Positions 41,969 to 50,062 of a DNA stretch of 64,000 bases are shown one piece after another (position 1 is the stretch's first letter; every line of letters begins with the position of its first letter). The position numbers and the translations under genes were made by a program. This DNA is from Streptomyces roseoviridis (GTDB lineage: Bacteria > Actinomycetota > Actinomycetes > Streptomycetales > Streptomycetaceae), in contig NZ_BAAAWU010000001.1 in NCBI RefSeq assembly GCF_039535235.1, forward strand, positions 6,017,001 through 6,081,000, read 5' to 3'. The notes beneath the pieces are model-generated. The model was not told the origin of the DNA, ran no database searches, and worked only from the letters and a program-made list of their open reading frames with translations.

Positions 41969-43360
41969 ATGAAGGCCCACGACGCGATATACATCGGCGG
42001 GGAGTGGCGGGCCGCCGCCTCCTCGGAGACGATCGCGGTCACCGACCCGGCCACCGAGCAGGTCGTCGGCCACGTCCCGGCCGGCTCCGCCGAGGACGTC
42101 GACGCCGCCGTACGGGTCGCCCGCGCCGCCTTCCCCGGCTGGGCCGCGACCCCGCCCGCCGAGCGGGCCGCCCGGCTCGCCGCCCTCCGCGACGCGCTCG
42201 CCGCCCGCGCCGAGGAGATCGCCGCCACGGTCACCACCGAGCTCGGCGCCCCGCCGCAGCTCGCCGCCGCCGTGCACACCGGGCTGCCGATCGCCGTCGC
42301 CGGCTCGTACGCCGAACTCGCCGCCACCCACCCCTTCGAGGAGAAGGTCGGCAACTCCACCGTCTACTCCGAGCCGGTCGGCGTGGTCGCCGCGATCACG
42401 CCCTGGAACTACCCGCTCCACCAGATCGTCGCGAAGGTCGCCCCGGCCCTCGCCGCGGGCTGCGCGATCGTCCTCAAGCCCGCCGAGGACACCCCGCTCA
42501 CCGCCCAGCTCTTCGCCGAGGCCGTCCACGAGGCCGGCGTCCCGGCCGGTGTCTTCAACCTGGTCACCGGGCTCGGCACGGTCGCCGGGCAGGCCCTCGC
42601 CGAGCACCCCGACGTCGACCTCGTCTCCTTCACCGGATCCACCGCCGTCGGCCGGAAGATCGGCGCCCTCGCCGGCGGCGCCGTCAAGCGGGTCGCCCTC
42701 GAACTCGGCGGCAAGTCCGCCAACGTGATCCTGCCGAGCGCCGACCTCGGCAAGGCCGTCGCCGTCGGCGTCGCCAACGTCATGTCCAACTCCGGCCAGA
42801 CGTGCAGCGCCTGGACCCGGATGCTGGTGCACCGGGACCAGTACGACGAGGCGGTCCGGCTGGCCGCGACGGCCGTCGCCAAGTACGTCCCGGGTGAGCG
42901 CGTCGGCCCCCTCGTCAACGCCCGCCAGCGCGACCGGGTCCGCGGCTACATCGAGAAGGGCCTCGCGGAGGGCGCCCGGCTCGTCGCCGGCGGCCCCGAG
43001 GCCCCGCTCGAGACCGGCTACTACGTGGCCCCCACCGTCTTCGCCGACGTCACCCCCGAGATGACCATCGCCCAGGAGGAGATCTTCGGCCCGGTGGTCT
43101 CGATCATCCGCTACGAGGACGAGGCCGACGCCCTCGCCATCGCCAACGGCACCGTCTACGGTCTCGCCGGTGCCGTGTGGGGCGAGCCGGAGGAGGCCGT
43201 GGCCTTCGCCCGGCGGATGGAGACCGGCCAGGTCGACATCAACGGCGGCCGCTTCAACCCGCTGGCGCCGTTCGGCGGCTGGAAGCAGTCGGGCGTGGGC
43301 CGCGAGCTCGGCGCGCACGGCCTCGCCGAGTACCTCCAGACCAAGTCCCTGCAGTTCTGA
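41969..43360 (+). CDS. Aldehyde dehydrogenase (NAD(P)+ dependent)
   Basis: The 463-residue enzyme has the full ALDH layout: PWNYPLHQIVAKVAPALAAG, KPAEDTPLTA, the nucleotide loop FTGSTAVGRKI, the general base Glu in LELGGKSANV, catalytic Cys in SNSGQTCSAWTRM, EEIFGPVVSI and NPLAPFGGWKQSGVGRELG. It oxidises an aldehyde to the acid. It is followed by a zinc alcohol dehydrogenase 34 bases on, so the pair can turn an alcohol into an acid in two steps. The operator at 41911 suggests control by a TetR protein. Confidence 0.93.
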   Translation: MKAHDAIYIGGEWRAAASSETIAVTDPATEQVVGHVPAGSAEDVDAAVRVARAAFPGWAATPPAERAARLAALRDALAARAEEIAATVTTELGAPPQLAAAVHTGLPIAVAGSYAELAATHPFEEKVGNSTVYSEPVGVVAAITPWNYPLHQIVAKVAPALAAGCAIVLKPAEDTPLTAQLFAEAVHEAGVPAGVFNLVTGLGTVAGQALAEHPDVDLVSFTGSTAVGRKIGALAGGAVKRVALELGGKSANVILPSADLGKAVAVGVANVMSNSGQTCSAWTRMLVHRDQYDEAVRLAATAVAKYVPGERVGPLVNARQRDRVRGYIEKGLAEGARLVAGGPEAPLETGYYVAPTVFADVTPEMTIAQEEIFGPVVSIIRYEDEADALAIANGTVYGLAGAVWGEPEEAVAFARRMETGQVDINGGRFNPLAPFGGWKQSGVGRELGAHGLAEYLQTKSLQF

Positions 43361-43394
43361 GCGCCAGCGCCGTACTCGCCGAAGGAGCCCCCGC

Positions 43395-44474
43395 GTGATC
43401 CGCGCCGCCGTCCTGCCCGCCGTCGGTTCCCCCCTGGAGATAACCGGCATCGAACTGCCCGAGCCCGGCCCCGGCCAGGTCCGGGTCCGCCTCGCCGCCG
43501 CCGGCGTGTGCCACTCCGACCTGTCGCTGTCCAACGGCACCATGCGGCTGCCGGTGCCCGCCGTCCTCGGCCACGAGGGGGCCGGCACGGTCGTCTCCGT
43601 CGGGGAGGGCGTCACCCATGTCGCCCCCGGCGACGGGGTCGTCCTCAACTGGGCCCCGTCCTGCGGTGCCTGCCACCACTGCGGGCTCGGCGAGGTCTGG
43701 CTCTGCGCGAACGCCCTGGCCGGCGCCGCGCACGTCCACGCCCGCACCGAGGACGGCACCGAACTGCACCCCGGCCTCAACGTGGCCGCCTTCGCCGAGG
43801 AGACCGTCGTCGCGGGCAACTGCGTGCTGCCCGTGCCCGACGGCGTGCCGCTCACCGAGGCCGCCCTGCTCGGCTGCGCCGTCCTCACCGGCTGGGGCGC
43901 CGTCCACCACTCCGCCCGGGTCCGGGCCGGGGAGTCCGTCGCCGTCTTCGGGGTCGGCGGCGTGGGTCTGGCCACCCTCCAGGCCGCCCGGATCGCGGGG
44001 GCCTCGACCATCGTCGCCGTCGACGTCTCGCCCGAGAAGGAGGAGCTGGCCCGGGCCGCCGGCGCCACCGAGTACGTCGTCGCCTCCGAGAACACCGCCC
44101 GGCAGATCCGCGGCCTGACGGGCGGTCACGGCGCCGACGTGTCCGTCGAGTGCGTCGGCCGCGCCGCCACCATCCGTACCGCCTGGGACGCCACCCGGCG
44201 CGGCGGCCGCACCACGGTCGTCGGCATCGGCGGCAAGGACCAGCAGGTCGCGTTCAACGCCCTGGAGATCTTCCACTGGGGCCGCACCCTGTCCGGCTGC
44301 GTCTACGGCAACTCCGACCCGGCCCGTGACCTGCCGGTCCTCGCCGAGCACGTCCGCGCCGGCCGGCTCGACCTGAACGCCCTGGTCACCGAACGCATCA
44401 CCCTGGAGGGCATTCCGGGCGCGTTCGACAACATGCTGGCGGGCAAGGGCGGCCGCGCGCTGGTCGTGTTCTAG
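43395..44474 (+). CDS. Zinc-dependent alcohol dehydrogenase
   Basis: The 359-residue MDR enzyme has catalytic-zinc ligands in GVCHSDLSL (Cys), GHEGAGTV (His-Glu) and GCAVLTGWG (Cys). Its structural zinc loop CGACHHCGLGEVWLC is complete, and the Rossmann motif is GVGGVGLATLQAARIAG. GVCHSD and GHEGAG are typical of class III-like and NDMA-dependent alcohol dehydrogenases. GTG 43395 has GAAGGAG eight bases upstream. It is the second gene of the ALDH operon. Confidence 0.92.
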   Translation: MIRAAVLPAVGSPLEITGIELPEPGPGQVRVRLAAAGVCHSDLSLSNGTMRLPVPAVLGHEGAGTVVSVGEGVTHVAPGDGVVLNWAPSCGACHHCGLGEVWLCANALAGAAHVHARTEDGTELHPGLNVAAFAEETVVAGNCVLPVPDGVPLTEAALLGCAVLTGWGAVHHSARVRAGESVAVFGVGGVGLATLQAARIAGASTIVAVDVSPEKEELARAAGATEYVVASENTARQIRGLTGGHGADVSVECVGRAATIRTAWDATRRGGRTTVVGIGGKDQQVAFNALEIFHWGRTLSGCVYGNSDPARDLPVLAEHVRAGRLDLNALVTERITLEGIPGAFDNMLAGKGGRALVVF

Positions 44475-44510
44475 CCACGGCCGCCCTCGGGCGGGTCGCC
44501 GACCGGTCCG

Positions 44511-45431
44511 TCAGGCCCTGTCCGCCGTCCCCGCCGAAGACGCCACGGGGGTCTTCGGCCGGGACCGGGACACGGCCACGCCCGCCAGGCACAGCGCGCC
44601 GCCCGCCATCGTCAGCAGCCCCGGCAGCTCGCCCAGCACCAGCCACGCCATCAGCACCACCAGGGCCGGCACCGCGTACGTCGTCGCGCCCATCCGGCCC
44701 GCCGTCGTACGGGCCAGGGCGTAAGCCCAGGTCGTGAAGGCGAGCGCGGTCGGGAACACCCCGAGGTAGACCATGTTCAGGGTCGCCGGCCACGGGGCCC
44801 GTGCCGCCTCCTCGACGAGCCGCCCGGCGAACGGCAGACAGCCCGCCGTGCCGACCAGACAGCCGAAGGTGGTCACCTGCAGCGCGCTGCCGTGAGCCAG
44901 CGCGGGCTTCTGGGCGACGACCCCGCCGGCGTACGCCACCGCCGCGAGCAGGCACAGCACCACGCCGAGCACCGAGGCGTGCCCCTGTCCGGAGCCTCCC
45001 GACATGGACAGGCCGACGGCCATCGCCCCCGCGAAGGACACGGCCATGCCGGCCAGCAGCCGCGGCGGCAGGGCCTCCTTCAGGAACCGGGCGCCGAGCA
45101 GGGCGATCAGGATGGGGCCGATGTTGACGACCATCGCGGCCGTGCCCGCGTCGACCTCCTGCTCGCCCCAGTTCAGCACCACCATGTACACCCCGAACCA
45201 CAGCAGCCCCGAGGTCACGATCCCCGGCCAGGCGGCCCGCGGCGGAAATCCCTCACGCCGTATCAGGAGAACGGCTCCGAGGACCAGGGACCCGGCGAGG
45301 AGCCGCCCGAGGGCGAGGGCGCCGGGGGAGTAGGCGGCCCCGGCACTGCGGATGGAGACGAAGGCGGAGGCCCACAGGACGACGGTGACACCGGCGGCGG
45401 CGAGCGCGAGACGGGAGCTTCGGATCGGCAT
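44511..45431 (-). CDS. EamA/DMT-family transporter
   Basis: The 306-residue protein has ten predicted helices in two EamA repeats (GVTVVLWASAFVSIRSAG, ..., YLGVFPTALAFTTWAYALARTTAGRMGATTYAVPALVVLMAWLVLGELP). These drug/metabolite transporters usually export amino acids or metabolites; the substrate is unknown. Upstream sequence to 45714 consists largely of repeats. It is convergent with the alcohol dehydrogenase. Confidence 0.9.
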   Translation of the reverse strand: MPIRSSRLALAAAGVTVVLWASAFVSIRSAGAAYSPGALALGRLLAGSLVLGAVLLIRREGFPPRAAWPGIVTSGLLWFGVYMVVLNWGEQEVDAGTAAMVVNIGPILIALLGARFLKEALPPRLLAGMAVSFAGAMAVGLSMSGGSGQGHASVLGVVLCLLAAVAYAGGVVAQKPALAHGSALQVTTFGCLVGTAGCLPFAGRLVEEAARAPWPATLNMVYLGVFPTALAFTTWAYALARTTAGRMGATTYAVPALVVLMAWLVLGELPGLLTMAGGALCLAGVAVSRSRPKTPVASSAGTADRA

Positions 45432-45480
45432 GGGACGACGTTAGGGCGTGGACCGTTCGGCGCTCACCGCAATATCGCCC

Positions 45481-45543
45481 GGGGACCCGGAGACCGAGAC
45501 CCGGAGACCCGGTGACCGAGACCCGGGGACCCGGCGACCCGAG
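45481..45543. repeat. Short imperfect repeats of GACCGAGACCCGG
   Basis: Variants of GACCC-GGAGACC and GACCGAGACCCGG are repeated about five times with base changes. Together with the array at 45554 this makes the 283-base gap 45432-45714 almost entirely repetitive. Confidence 0.65.
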
Positions 45544-45553
45544 GAAACCGGGA

Positions 45554-45673
45554 GCCCGCTCGGCCCGGCGGCCGTCCCCGCGCCCGGGGCCCGCTCGGCC
45601 TGGCGGCCGTCCCCGCGCCCGGGGCCCGCTCGGCCTGGCGGCCGTCCCCGCGCCCGGGGCCCGCTCGGCCCGG
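45554..45673. repeat. 35-bp tandem repeat, three copies plus a partial
   Basis: Units begin at 45554, 45589 and 45624, with a 15-base partial at 45659. Each begins GCCCGCTCGGCC and ends CCCGCGCCCGGG; units 2 and 3 are identical and unit 1 differs by one base. The array lies upstream of the DMT transporter and downstream of the ArsR gene. Confidence 0.93.
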
Positions 45674-45714
45674 ACCCGGCCCGCCGGCGGGCCGCCCCGA
45701 CTCCCCGCGCCGCA

Positions 45715-46410
45715 TCAGCGCAGCGTCGCCGGCTCGATGCCCAGCACCGCGTGCAGCGCCCGTTCGCCGTCGGCGGTCACCTTCACCGCGCGTTCCGAGC
45801 CGATCCGTACGCACCATCCGGCGTCCAGCGCGTGCCGGCACAGGGCCGCGCCCGCGAGTCCGGCGAGGTGCGGACGGCGCTCGGTCCAGTCCAGGCAGCC
45901 GCGCGCGACGGGGCGCCGCCCCTTCGGCGCGAGGGGCATGCCGAGTTCCTCGAACCAGGCGAGCCCGTCCTCGGTGAGCGCGAACCCCGTGTCCTGGCGC
46001 AGCAGCCCCCGCACGGTCATCGCCTCCGTGAGGGCGATCCCGAGCCGGCCGGCGAGATGGTCGTAGCAGGTCCGCCCGCGCGCCATCGCCTGCCCCGCGC
46101 TCGCCTCCCGCAGGCCGCGCGGCGCCTCGGGCACGGCCGGTGCCGAGCGGGCGGCGAGGTCCTCGACGAGGTCCGCGACCCGGTCGTCGGCGAGCCGTAC
46201 GTAGCGGTGCCTGCCCTGCCGTTCCTCGGCGAGGACCCCGCCCGCCACCAGCTTGCCCAGGTGCTCGCTGGTGGTGGACGGCGCGACGCGCGCGTGCCGG
46301 GCCAGTTCTCCGGCTGTCCAGGCCCGCCCGTCGAGCAGGGCGAGCAGGAAGGCGGCGCGGGTCTCGTCGGCGAAGAGTGCGGCGAGTGCGGCGAGGTCTT
46401 TGGCGGCCAT
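45715..46410 (-). CDS. ArsR-family winged-helix regulator
   Basis: The 231-residue protein has an N-terminal ArsR HTH (LAALAALFADETRAAFLLALLDGRAWTAGELARHARVAPSTTSEHLGKLVAGGVLAEERQGRHRYVRLAD) and a C-terminal half of about 130 residues with several His/Cys (RTCYDHLAGRLG, RGCLDWTERRPHLAG, CRHALDAGWCVR). The RTCYDHLAG motif is typical of long ArsR proteins in actinobacteria. Metal or redox sensing is possible but not shown. Confidence 0.88.
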   Translation of the reverse strand: MAAKDLAALAALFADETRAAFLLALLDGRAWTAGELARHARVAPSTTSEHLGKLVAGGVLAEERQGRHRYVRLADDRVADLVEDLAARSAPAVPEAPRGLREASAGQAMARGRTCYDHLAGRLGIALTEAMTVRGLLRQDTGFALTEDGLAWFEELGMPLAPKGRRPVARGCLDWTERRPHLAGLAGAALCRHALDAGWCVRIGSERAVKVTADGERALHAVLGIEPATLR

Positions 46411-46498
46411 GCGCCCCAGGATGCCGCAGTCACGGTTCGGCGTCCGCCGAAACGTATCGCCCGGTCCGGAGCGTCCGCCGTCCCGTCGCGCGCGGTCG

Positions 46499-47176
46499 TT
46501 ACGCCCCGTCCCCCGCGTCGTGCTCCGGCCCGGTCTTGTGCGCCCCCGCCTCGTACTGCAGCGCCAACCCGTCGAGCAGCGCCCGCAGTCCCGTCTCGAA
46601 CGCCACCCGGTCGACCTTCTCGCGCCGTTCGGCGAGCAGGTGCGCCTGCCCGAGGTGCGGGTAGTCCGCGGGGTCGTAGGCGGTCTCGTCGTCGACGAAG
46701 CCGCGGGCGAAGGAGCCCAGCGCCGAGCCCGTGACGAAGTACCGCATGAGCGCGCCGATGGAGGTGGCCTGGGCGGGCGGCCAACCCGCCCGGACCATCG
46801 CGCCGAAGACGGCGTCGGCGACCTTCAGGCCGGCCGGACGGCGGCCGGGGCCCTGGGCGAGGACGGGGACGACGTGCGGGTGGTCGGCGAGGGCGGCGCG
46901 GTAGGAGACCGCCCAGTCGTGCAGGGCCGTGCGCCAGTCCCGGGGGTCGTCGGGGGCGAACATCGACAGGTCGACCTTCGCGCTGACCGCGTCCGCGACC
47001 GCGTCGAGGATCTCGTCCTTGGTGCGGAAGTGGTTGTAGAGGGAGGGGCCGCTGACCCCGAGCTCGGCGGCGAGCCGCCGGGTCGAGAGGGCGGCGAGGC
47101 CCTCGGCGTCCACGAGCGCTCCCGCCGTCTCGACGATGCGTTCTCGGCTGAGGAGGGGCTTGCGCGGTCGGGCCAT
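46499..47176 (-). CDS. TetR-family regulator, tetracycline-repressor-like C-domain
   Basis: The 225-residue regulator begins MARPRKPLLSRERIVETAG. Its HTH is ALSTRRLAAELGVSGPSLYNHFRTKDEILDAV. The C-terminal domain (DWRTALHDWAVSYRAALADHPHVVPVLA) is TetR_C-like. ATG 47176 lies seven bases after a TACTAT -10 box (47184-47189 on the minus strand), so the message is probably leaderless; ATG 47185 would fall inside that promoter. The operator at 47203-47221 covers the region just upstream, and a related one is at 41911. Confidence 0.88.
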   Translation of the reverse strand: MARPRKPLLSRERIVETAGALVDAEGLAALSTRRLAAELGVSGPSLYNHFRTKDEILDAVADAVSAKVDLSMFAPDDPRDWRTALHDWAVSYRAALADHPHVVPVLAQGPGRRPAGLKVADAVFGAMVRAGWPPAQATSIGALMRYFVTGSALGSFARGFVDDETAYDPADYPHLGQAHLLAERREKVDRVAFETGLRALLDGLALQYEAGAHKTGPEHDAGDGA

Positions 47177-47202
47177 GGCGCACATAGTAGGCGTGCACCC
47201 AA

Positions 47203-47221
47203 AAACTAGCAGTGGTAATTA
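47203..47221. promoter_or_regulatory. TetR-type operator AAACTAGC-AGT-GGTAATTA
   Basis: The left arm AAACTAGC is the exact complement of the right arm at 41922-41929; the right arm is degenerate. It lies between the TetR start (47176, minus strand) and the acyl-CoA dehydrogenase start (47240, plus strand), and overlaps a possible TAATTA -10 box for the latter. Autoregulation and divergent control are both plausible. Confidence 0.55.
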
Positions 47222-47239
47222 AACCGGTGAGGTGGCACG

Positions 47240-48391
47240 GTGGATCTGGGGCTGAGCGAGGAGCAGGAGGCCGTACGGCGGCTCGCGGAGGACTTCGTGG
47301 CCCGCGAGGTCACCCCGTACGCCGTCGAGTGGGACCGGGCCGAGAACGTCGACAGGGCGATCGTGAGGAAGCTCGGCGCCGTCGGCTTCCTCGGCCTGAC
47401 GATCCCCGAGGAGTACGGCGGCTCCGGCGGCGACCACCTCTCCTACTGCCTCGTCACCGAGGAGCTGGGCCGCGGCGACTCCTCGGTCCGCGGCATCGTC
47501 TCCGTCTCCCTGGGCCTGGTCGCCAAGACCGTCGCGTCCTTCGGGAGCGAGGAGCAGAAGCGGACCTGGCTGCCCCGGCTCGCCTCCGGCGACGCCGTCG
47601 GCTGCTTCGGCCTCACCGAGCCCGGCACCGGCTCCGACGCCGGGAACCTCGCCACCCGCGCGGTCCGCGACGGCGACGCGTTCGTGATCAACGGCAGCAA
47701 GATGTTCATCACCAACGGCACCTGGGCCGATGTCGTGCTGCTCTTCGCCCGCACCACGGACGCCCCCGGCCACCGGGGCGTCTCCGCCTTCCTCGTCCCC
47801 GCGGACACCCCCGGCCTCACCCGCCGCGCCATCCACGGCAAGCTCGGGCTGCGCGGCCAGGCCACCGCCGAACTGGTCCTGGAGGACGTCCGGGTCCCCG
47901 CGGACGCCATGATCGGCCCCGAGGGCAAGGGCTTCTCCCTCGCCATGTCCGCCCTCGCCAAGGGCCGGATGTCGGTCGCCGCCGGCTGTGTCGGCATCGC
48001 CCAGGCCGCGCTCGACGCGGCCGTGCGCTACGCGGGCGAGCGCGAGCAGTTCGGCAAGCCCATCGCCTCCTACCAGCTGGTCCAGGAGCTCATCAGCGAC
48101 ATCGCCGTCGACGTCGACGCCGCCCGGCTGCTCACCTGGCGGGTCGCCGATCTGATCGACCGCGGGCAGGAGTTCGCGACGGCCGCGTCCAAGGCGAAGC
48201 TGTACGCCTCCGAGGCCGCCGTCCGCGCGGCGAACAACGCCCTCCAGGTCTTCGGCGGCTACGGCTACATCGACGAGTACCCGGTCGGCAAGCTGCTGAG
48301 GGACGCCCGGGTGATGACCCTCTACGAGGGCACCAGCCAGATCCAGAAACTGATCATCGGGCGGGCGCTGACCGGAGTCTCGGCGTTCTGA
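47240..48391 (+). CDS. Acyl-CoA dehydrogenase
   Basis: The 383-residue FAD enzyme matches the family throughout: GFLGLTIPEEYGGSGGDHLSYCLVTEELGR, CFGLTEPGTGSDAGNL, GSKMFITNG, GEREQFGKPIASYQLVQ, QVFGGYGYIDEYPVGKLLRDARVMTLYEGTSQIQKLIIGR. The catalytic Glu is in LYEGTSQ, as in short/branched-chain enzymes. GTG 47240 follows GAGG. It oxidises acyl-CoA to trans-2-enoyl-CoA. It is divergent from the TetR gene. Confidence 0.94.
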   Translation: MDLGLSEEQEAVRRLAEDFVAREVTPYAVEWDRAENVDRAIVRKLGAVGFLGLTIPEEYGGSGGDHLSYCLVTEELGRGDSSVRGIVSVSLGLVAKTVASFGSEEQKRTWLPRLASGDAVGCFGLTEPGTGSDAGNLATRAVRDGDAFVINGSKMFITNGTWADVVLLFARTTDAPGHRGVSAFLVPADTPGLTRRAIHGKLGLRGQATAELVLEDVRVPADAMIGPEGKGFSLAMSALAKGRMSVAAGCVGIAQAALDAAVRYAGEREQFGKPIASYQLVQELISDIAVDVDAARLLTWRVADLIDRGQEFATAASKAKLYASEAAVRAANNALQVFGGYGYIDEYPVGKLLRDARVMTLYEGTSQIQKLIIGRALTGVSAF

Positions 48392-48420
48392 GTACCCGCC
48401 CCCGTACGCGGGTGAGTACG

Positions 48421-48452
48421 CGGGCGGATGTGGCGCGGGCCACATCCGCCCG
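48421..48452. terminator. Perfect 13-bp hairpin after acyl-CoA dehydrogenase
   Basis: CGGGCGGATGTGG (48421-48433) pairs fully with CCACATCCGCCCG (48440-48452) around CGCGGG. It abuts an in-frame ATG at 48453, which argues that the following gene starts at 48465. Confidence 0.85.
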
Positions 48453-48464
48453 ATGCTGTCCGGC

Positions 48465-48752
48465 ATGAGCGACACACCGGTCAAGCAGCAGAACACCGCC
48501 GCCTACTACGCGCAGGCCGTCATCTCCTTCGGCATCGCGCTCCTCGCCGTCGGCATCGGCGTCTTCCAGCTGGACGCGAGCGCGTGGGTGCGTGCCTTCC
48601 TCGCCATCTCCGTGCTCTACCTCACGACCTCCGCCTTCACCCTCGCCAAGGTCGTCCGCGACCGGCAGGAGGCGGGACAGATCGTCAGCCGCGTCGACCA
48701 GGCCCGCCTGGAGAAGCTGCTCGCGGAGCACGACCCCTTCCAGAAGCTCTGA
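48465..48752 (+). CDS. YiaA/YiaB two-helix membrane protein
   Basis: The 95-residue protein has two membrane helices (AQAVISFGIALLAVGIGVFQL and WVRAFLAISVLYLTTSAFTLA), then KVVRDRQEAGQIVSRVDQARLEKLLAEHDPF, the YiaAB layout. It is an inner-membrane protein of unknown function. ATG 48465 is used because an upstream ATG at 48453 adjoins a terminator hairpin. Confidence 0.85.
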   Translation: MSDTPVKQQNTAAYYAQAVISFGIALLAVGIGVFQLDASAWVRAFLAISVLYLTTSAFTLAKVVRDRQEAGQIVSRVDQARLEKLLAEHDPFQKL

Positions 48753-48815
48753 CGCCGGGCGCGGCACGGGCGCCCGGACTCCGCGCCCCGGGCCCCGGCC
48801 CCGCGCCGCAGACCC

Positions 48816-48829
48816 TAAGCGCTTGCTCA
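48816..48829. promoter_or_regulatory. TetR operator TAAGCGCTTGCTCA
   Basis: The dyad TNAGC-N4-GCTNA is perfect. The identical 14 bases occur at 49987-50000. This copy is 51 bases before the TetR start at 48880 and suggests autoregulation. Confidence 0.65.
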
Positions 48830-48879
48830 CCTTCGTTGTATGGTGTTCGTCCTGACGGCGGCCCGAGAAGGAGTGTGCG

Positions 48880-49509
48880 ATGAGCGCGGCGGAGGAGACG
48901 CCCGGCGGCGAGGACATGCCGTGGGGCGAGGTCACGCCCGAGGCCGCCCGGCGCCTGCTGGTCGCGGCCGTCGAGGCGTTCGCCGAGCGCGGCTACCACG
49001 CCACCACCACCCGGGACATCGCGGGCCGGGCCGGCATGAGCCCGGCCGCGCTCTACATCCACTACAAGACCAAGGAAGAGCTGCTCCACCGGATCAGCCG
49101 GATCGGGCACGACAGGGCCCTGGAGATCCTGCGGGCCGCCGCCGACGGCGACGGCACGGCCGCCGAGCGGCTGGGCGAGGCCGTACGGTCCTTCGTCCGC
49201 TGGCACGCCGAGCGGCACACCACCGCCCGGGTCGTGCAGTACGAGCTCGACGCCCTCGGACCCGAGCACCGCACCGAGATCGTGGCGCTGCGCCGCGAGT
49301 CGGACGCCACCGTGCGGCGGATCATCAACGAAGGAGTGGCCGCCGGGGAGTTCGACGTCCCCGACGTGGCCGGCACCACGGTCGCCGTGCTCTCCCTCTG
49401 CATCGACGTCTCGCGGTGGTTCAACGCCCAGGGCCGCCGCACGCCCGACGAGGTCGGCGCGCTCTACGCCGACCTCGTGCTCAGGATGGTCGGCGCTCAG
49501 AAGAAGTAG
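48880..49509 (+). CDS. TetR/AcrR regulator (acyl-CoA metabolism type)
   Basis: The 209-residue protein has HTH RLLVAAVEAFAERGYHATTTRDIAGRAGMSPAALYIHYKTKEELLHRI and a C-terminal domain with LDALGPEHRTEIVALRRESDATVRRIINEGVAAGEFDV and IDVSRWFN, common in TetR proteins tied to acyl-CoA genes. AAGGAG precedes the ATG. It is convergent with the MaoC hydratase, overlapping it by 13 bases. Both genes have the identical upstream dyad, so they likely form a small regulon. Confidence 0.88.
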   Translation: MSAAEETPGGEDMPWGEVTPEAARRLLVAAVEAFAERGYHATTTRDIAGRAGMSPAALYIHYKTKEELLHRISRIGHDRALEILRAAADGDGTAAERLGEAVRSFVRWHAERHTTARVVQYELDALGPEHRTEIVALRRESDATVRRIINEGVAAGEFDVPDVAGTTVAVLSLCIDVSRWFNAQGRRTPDEVGALYADLVLRMVGAQKK

Positions 49510-49958
49510 CGGGAGACCGACTCGGCGACGCAGACCGGCTTGTCGCCGCCCTCGCGCTCCACGGTCACCGTCGCCGTCACCTGCACCCCGCCGCCGGCCT
49601 CCGTGACCTCGGTCAGCACCGCCGTCGCGCGCAGCCGCGAGCCGACCGGCACGGGGGAGGGGAAACGGACCTTGTTGGTGCCGTAGTTGAGGCCCATCTT
49701 CATGCCCTCGACCCGCATGATCTGCGGGACCAGGACGGGCAGCAGGGACAGCGTCAGGTAGCCGTGCGCGATCGTCCTCCCGAACGGGCCGGCCGCCGCG
49801 CGCTCCGGGTCGACGTGGATCCACTGGTGGTCGCCGGTGGCGTCGGCGAACTGGTCGATCCGCTTCTGCTCGATCTCCAGCCAGTCGCTGTGCCCCAACT
49901 GCTCGCCGACCCCGGCGCGGAGCTCCTCGGCGGAGGTGAAGATCCTCGGCTCGGCCAT
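49497..49958 (-). CDS. MaoC-family (R)-enoyl-CoA hydratase
   Basis: The 153-residue single hot-dog domain has the hydratase-2 motif FADATGDHQWIHVDPERA (catalytic Asp and His), then GPFGRTIAHGYLTLSLLP and LNYGTNKVRFPSPVPVGSRLRA. It hydrates 2-enoyl-CoA to (R)-3-hydroxyacyl-CoA in beta-oxidation or PHA metabolism. The ribosome site is GAGGGAG. The operator TAAGCGCTTGCTCA (49987-50000) lies 29 bases upstream. Confidence 0.92.
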   Translation of the reverse strand: MAEPRIFTSAEELRAGVGEQLGHSDWLEIEQKRIDQFADATGDHQWIHVDPERAAAGPFGRTIAHGYLTLSLLPVLVPQIMRVEGMKMGLNYGTNKVRFPSPVPVGSRLRATAVLTEVTEAGGGVQVTATVTVEREGGDKPVCVAESVSRYFF

Positions 49959-49986
49959 GTTCCCGCTCCCTCTCGTCTGAAGTTTC

Positions 49987-50000
49987 TAAGCGCTTGCTCA
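49987..50000. promoter_or_regulatory. TetR operator TAAGCGCTTGCTCA (second copy)
   Basis: Identical to 48816-48829. It lies upstream of the MaoC gene (minus strand) and also 63 bases before soxR on the plus strand. Confidence 0.65.
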
Positions 50001-50062
50001 GCATGTGGGGAGAGGGGTCTCCTGTCAACGGACCCGAACGGTCCTGACGTAGGCTCGGGCGA

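Noticed and set aside
45554..45673. CRISPR-like array of 35-bp units
   Set aside because: Units are directly adjacent with no unique spacers and no cas genes nearby; this is a plain tandem repeat. The same applies to 4951-5030 and 41694-41741.
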